This document shows positions 61,822 to 64,000 of a stretch of 64,000 bases of DNA, in pieces. Position 1 is the first letter of the stretch. The number at the start of each line of letters is the position of its first letter. The notes under the pieces were generated by a model. That model was not told the origin of the DNA. It searched no databases and saw only the letters and a program-made list of their open reading frames with translations. This DNA is from Flavobacterium crocinum (GTDB lineage: Bacteria; Bacteroidota; Bacteroidia; Flavobacteriales; Flavobacteriaceae). The position numbers were made by a program, and so were the translations under genes. The stretch spans positions 3,844,001 to 3,908,000 of the forward strand of contig NZ_CP029255.1 of NCBI RefSeq assembly GCF_003122385.1, given 5' to 3'.

Positions 61822-61935
61822 TTGTTGTGAAATTTGCTGCTGAGATAAGATCAAGATCGCTGCTTCCAAATTTATCTTTTAGTGCGTTGATATTTGATGC
61901 TGCAAATACAATTTCGGCAAATTATTATAAAATAA

Positions 61936-61968
61936 GTCTTAATTTGAGGTTTTCCGTTAAATTAAGAC
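61936..61968. repeat. Hairpin GTCTTAATTT / AAATTAAGAC
   Basis: A 10-bp perfect stem with a 13-base loop lies 115 bp after the alkylsulfatase stop. The 3' side lacks T's, so it is unlikely to be a terminator. Nothing else between 61822 and 62040 is evident. Confidence 0.45.
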
Positions 61969-62041
61969 CTGCCATAATACAATAAAAATAGGTAGCTGTA
62001 CTTTGTGAAAGCATGTGTTTTTTAAAGATTTCCCTAAAAGA

Positions 62042-62075
62042 AAAAGCCTTTAAACAATGATGTTTAAAGGCTTTT
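62042..62075. terminator. Bidirectional intrinsic terminator
   Basis: A 14-bp perfect stem (AAAAGCCTTTAAAC / GTTTAAAGGCTTTT) with a 6-base loop lies 220 bp after the alkylsulfatase and would end any read-through on either strand. The 420 bp to 62495 hold no further recognisable feature. Confidence 0.85.
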
Positions 62076-62495
62076 GGCTTTTAAGTTTTCTTTTGGAACG
62101 CCTACTGGCCGAGTTTGCTTTTCATTTTTTGATATATGGATTATAAGCTAGTAATGATTCGAACTTAAGGCTTCAAGTGATTGTTAGACGGTGTTTTCGG
62201 TTTTATTTTGAAATAGGTGCGCCGATTCTGCACCTGGAGAAAGGAGCGGTAATTTAGTTGGAGCCTCTTACTGCTGAAGAATATCATAAATGAGAAGGAT
62301 TATCTCAGGCCCACTACATTGCCTTCAAGCTTTTCAAATTTTTTCAAGCTCTCTTGTCATAGTCATTTTATGTCCGTTATTTAAACTTTTTAGACTGTAT
62401 TTCCAATAGATATTTTATAAAACCTTCCAGTGAAATTGTAATATTTTTACAGCTGGTGTTTTTTAAATCTAGGATAAAATTTAAAAACGAAGATT

Positions 62496-62699
62496 ATGAG
62501 ATCAATATGGACAGGTTCGGTGAGTTTTGGATTGATAAATATTCCAATCAAGATCTTTTCAGCAGTAGAACAGAGCAGTCTGGATATGGACATGCTGGAT
62601 AAAAAGGGGCATGCCGATATCAAATTCAGACGTGCAAATGAAGAAACGGGCAAAGAAGCCGATTTTGCCAAATTTGCAGCGCTTTTTTTAAAAAATTAG
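62496..62699 (+). pseudogene. Ku protein, N-terminal fragment
   Basis: The first 54 residues ([46 protein letters not shown]) match bacterial Ku, the end-binding protein of non-homologous end joining. After TGKE the sequence changes to [13 protein letters not shown] and stops, so more than 200 residues of the beta-barrel DNA ring are missing. No LigD gene is nearby. This is a truncated remnant and cannot encircle DNA. Confidence 0.85.
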
Positions 62700-62837
62700 C
62701 CGTATATTTGCTTTTCACCATACATCAAGACATAATTCTATCGTTTGCCTATTTGCAGAGCCTTATTGATTCTTTAACCATAACTCCTGCAGATTGCCAA
62801 GGCCCCCTTGCCTTGGACTGCCCTAAATGTGAAAGCG

Positions 62838-63284
62838 ATGGCACATCAGAATACCCCTAAAATTATTTATCACGCAGATGACGATGAAGACGACAGGCTG
62901 CTGTTTTTGGATGCTCTGGAGGATTTAAGCCTTCCTGCTGTGGTCCAGGGCGCCCGCGACGGGCAGGAACTGCTCCATACCCTTGACAAGAACAAGGGCC
63001 GCCTGCCTGATATGATTTTTCTGGACATCAATATGCCGATCAAGAACGGATTTGACTGCCTTGCGGAAATCCGCAGAAGGGAGGATGCCCTGAAAGAAGT
63101 GAGGATCATTATGCTCTCCACAAGCAAAAGCCCCGATAATATCGAGCTCTGCCATAAGCTCGGCGCTGATTTCTATGCCGTCAAGCCAAGCAGCTTTCAG
63201 GGGCTCAAGGACCTTTTGCAGAAAGTATTTGAGATGGACTGGGGAAGCGTGCAGAAAAGCGGCAGCAGATTTCTGCTTGTCTGA
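62838..63284 (+). CDS. Stand-alone receiver domain (paralogue of 41384)
   Basis: The ATG at 62838 gives 148 residues; an upstream in-frame TTG at 62808 is less likely. The REC pocket is in IIYHADDDEDDRLLFLDALE, the phosphorylation site in MIFLDINMPIKNG, then IMLSTSKSP and the Lys in FYAVKPSSFQ. The final helix VFEMDWGSVQ holds the Trp seen at the same place in the 41384 protein. Local GC is higher than in the neighbouring genes. No kinase is adjacent. Confidence 0.92.
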   Translation: MAHQNTPKIIYHADDDEDDRLLFLDALEDLSLPAVVQGARDGQELLHTLDKNKGRLPDMIFLDINMPIKNGFDCLAEIRRREDALKEVRIIMLSTSKSPDNIELCHKLGADFYAVKPSSFQGLKDLLQKVFEMDWGSVQKSGSRFLLV

Positions 63285-63356
63285 TATATCAGATAAGGTG
63301 CTGTCTGCAGCAAATCATAAATCAATCCATTTTTCGGCAGGTCTTCTACTAGCCGG

Positions 63357-63650
63357 CTAATGACCTGTTTCTTGAATGCTATTTTCTTCTGCTGGCATAG
63401 CTTGTTCTGCTGAAGGATTCTCCTGGGATGCTGCAGAATTCAGTTGCGGCGTTTTTTTCATGAGAAGATAAAAATCCCTCAGGTGCCACCACGCGGGGCA
63501 TCTCTCCACAGGTCCGCTGAAGTTTCTGATGGTCAAATAGCAGCTCCTTAGGAATACCTGGGTATCGGTGATATTGGCCCACTCGGTAAGTCTTACTTCT
63601 TTCGGAGGCGGATTATGCTCAAAATATCTTTTTATCTCTTCAGGGTTCAT
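63357..63650 (-). CDS. DUF6965 family protein
   Basis: The 97-residue product has the DUF6965 motifs (MNPEEIKRYFEHNPPPKEVR, TEWANITDTQVFLRSCYLTI, RNFSGPVERCPAWWHLRDFY) and a low-complexity acidic tail (about 70-97). The family is small, cytoplasmic and of unknown role; members are often encoded near mobile DNA. It faces the receiver gene convergently. Confidence 0.85.
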   Translation of the reverse strand: MNPEEIKRYFEHNPPPKEVRLTEWANITDTQVFLRSCYLTIRNFSGPVERCPAWWHLRDFYLLMKKTPQLNSAASQENPSAEQAMPAEENSIQETGH

Positions 63651-63772
63651 AGGGCAAAATTAGGCAAAAAGTGATGTCCTGTCAAGGGATGCGGGGGAGC
63701 GGAGGCGGGTTTTTGAAGGTGTCGCTTCGCGTTTTTTTCAAGGGGTCTGGCGCACAGAGGACTGGCTGTCTG

Positions 63773-63798
63773 TTTATTTATTTATTTATTTATTTATT
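63773..63798. repeat. (TTTA)6.5 microsatellite
   Basis: Six and a half tandem TTTA units lie in the 350-bp gap after the DUF6965 start. They could vary in length by slippage. No coding frame crosses them. Confidence 0.9.
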
Positions 63799-63868
63799 GA
63801 AGCGTTTATATGATGTTATTTTTTAGGGCTGGTTTTTAGGTTTAGTTTTTAGAGTTGGTTTTTTTTTT

Positions 63869-63946
63869 GGAGCTTTTTCCCGCTATTCGCTGCAATCTTC
63901 TGCGCCGAACACCGGCGCAGAAGGATTTCCGCTGCTATCGGGGCTA
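63869..63946. repeat. Dispersed structured element GGAGCT...CGGGGCTA, copy 2
   Basis: Outer blocks GGAGCTTTTTCCCGCTATTC and CTGCTATCGGGGCTA frame a perfect 10-bp central stem TTCTGCGCCG / CGGCGCAGAA. It pairs with 22605-22681, whose central stem is partly decayed. The element has no coding frame and looks like a structured mobile or RNA sequence. Confidence 0.75.
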
Positions 63947-64000
63947 GGGGCAGCTGTATGGTGAGTTTTGTTTTTGGAGAGTTAAATATTGACATCTCTT

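Noticed and set aside
63773..63798. Tandem TTTA repeat as a CRISPR or regulatory array
   Set aside because: The unit is 4 bp without spacers; it is a simple microsatellite.

Overview
The window looks like a chromosomal segment of a Flavobacterium-type Bacteroidota. The evidence is its low GC, the FecI/FecR regulation of a TonB receptor, TAnnTTTG promoter cores in place of E. coli-like -10 boxes, many Bacteroidota-specific families (DUF4238, DUF3570, DUF4266, DUF5777, DUF6965, TIGR03643) and a type IX secretion sorting domain on a giant metalloprotease. No rRNA, complete tRNA or CRISPR array was seen.

Layout. 0-1.6 kb: fecI/fecR and the first codons of a TonB receptor (minus). 1.8-6.2 kb: accessory patch with a repeat-built lipoprotein, a broken PepSY gene, a DUF4238 gene ending in a perfect palindrome, a large serine recombinase with its small overlapping partner, and dispersed repeats. 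6.3-9.4 kb: AraC regulator, acetyltransferase, cyclophilin-like lipoprotein and alpha/beta hydrolase (plus). 10-12.4 kb: CMD protein, Crp/Fnr regulator and fasciclin protein, separated by copies of a composite hairpin repeat. 12.6-20.3 kb: haem region. hemH, an AraC regulator, two YceI proteins and a c-type cytochrome lipoprotein (minus) face an OB-fold protein, a DUF5777 barrel, an unknown membrane protein, a truncated-haemoglobin-like lipoprotein and hemA (plus). 21.1-26.9 kb: ECF sigma/anti-sigma pair, then a metal-uptake operon (Cys-motif protein, TonB receptor, PepSY protein). 27.0-30.4 kb: a three-gene two-component operon in which both kinases carry disabling lesions. 30.9-31.2 kb: a decayed luciferase-like monooxygenase.

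31.5-34.9 kb: secreted protein, then the DUF3570/DUF4266/ApbE/thioredoxin cluster. 35-41.9 kb: VIT transporter, unknown proteins, a PAS histidine kinase, TIGR03643 protein, two SDR enzymes and a stand-alone receiver. 42.1-48.4 kb: insertion-sequence debris (an IS6 element, two IS3-type remnants and several lone IS3-like ends) around a sulfatase/HAD/broken outer-membrane-protein cassette. 48.6-57.5 kb: TPR-HTH regulator, a predicted 45-residue protein, a 2048-residue M4 metalloprotease and a porin. 57.7-63.7 kb: DUF389 protein, an alkylsulfatase split by an in-frame TGA, a truncated Ku gene, a second stand-alone receiver and a DUF6965 protein.

The most notable points are: (i) a candidate extracytoplasmic haem/electron-transfer module at 14.6-20.3 kb with shared upstream 13-mers; (ii) the DUF3570/DUF4266/ApbE cluster, where DUF4266 has a flavinylation-like Ser-Gly-Ala segment before a Cys-Gly-Cys-Asn tail; (iii) a composite palindrome-plus-120-bp repeat scattered over 3-12 kb; and (iv) an unusual density of single-lesion genes, with most in-frame nonsense codons being TGA. 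All functional calls rest on reading motifs and family resemblance by eye; no search was run.
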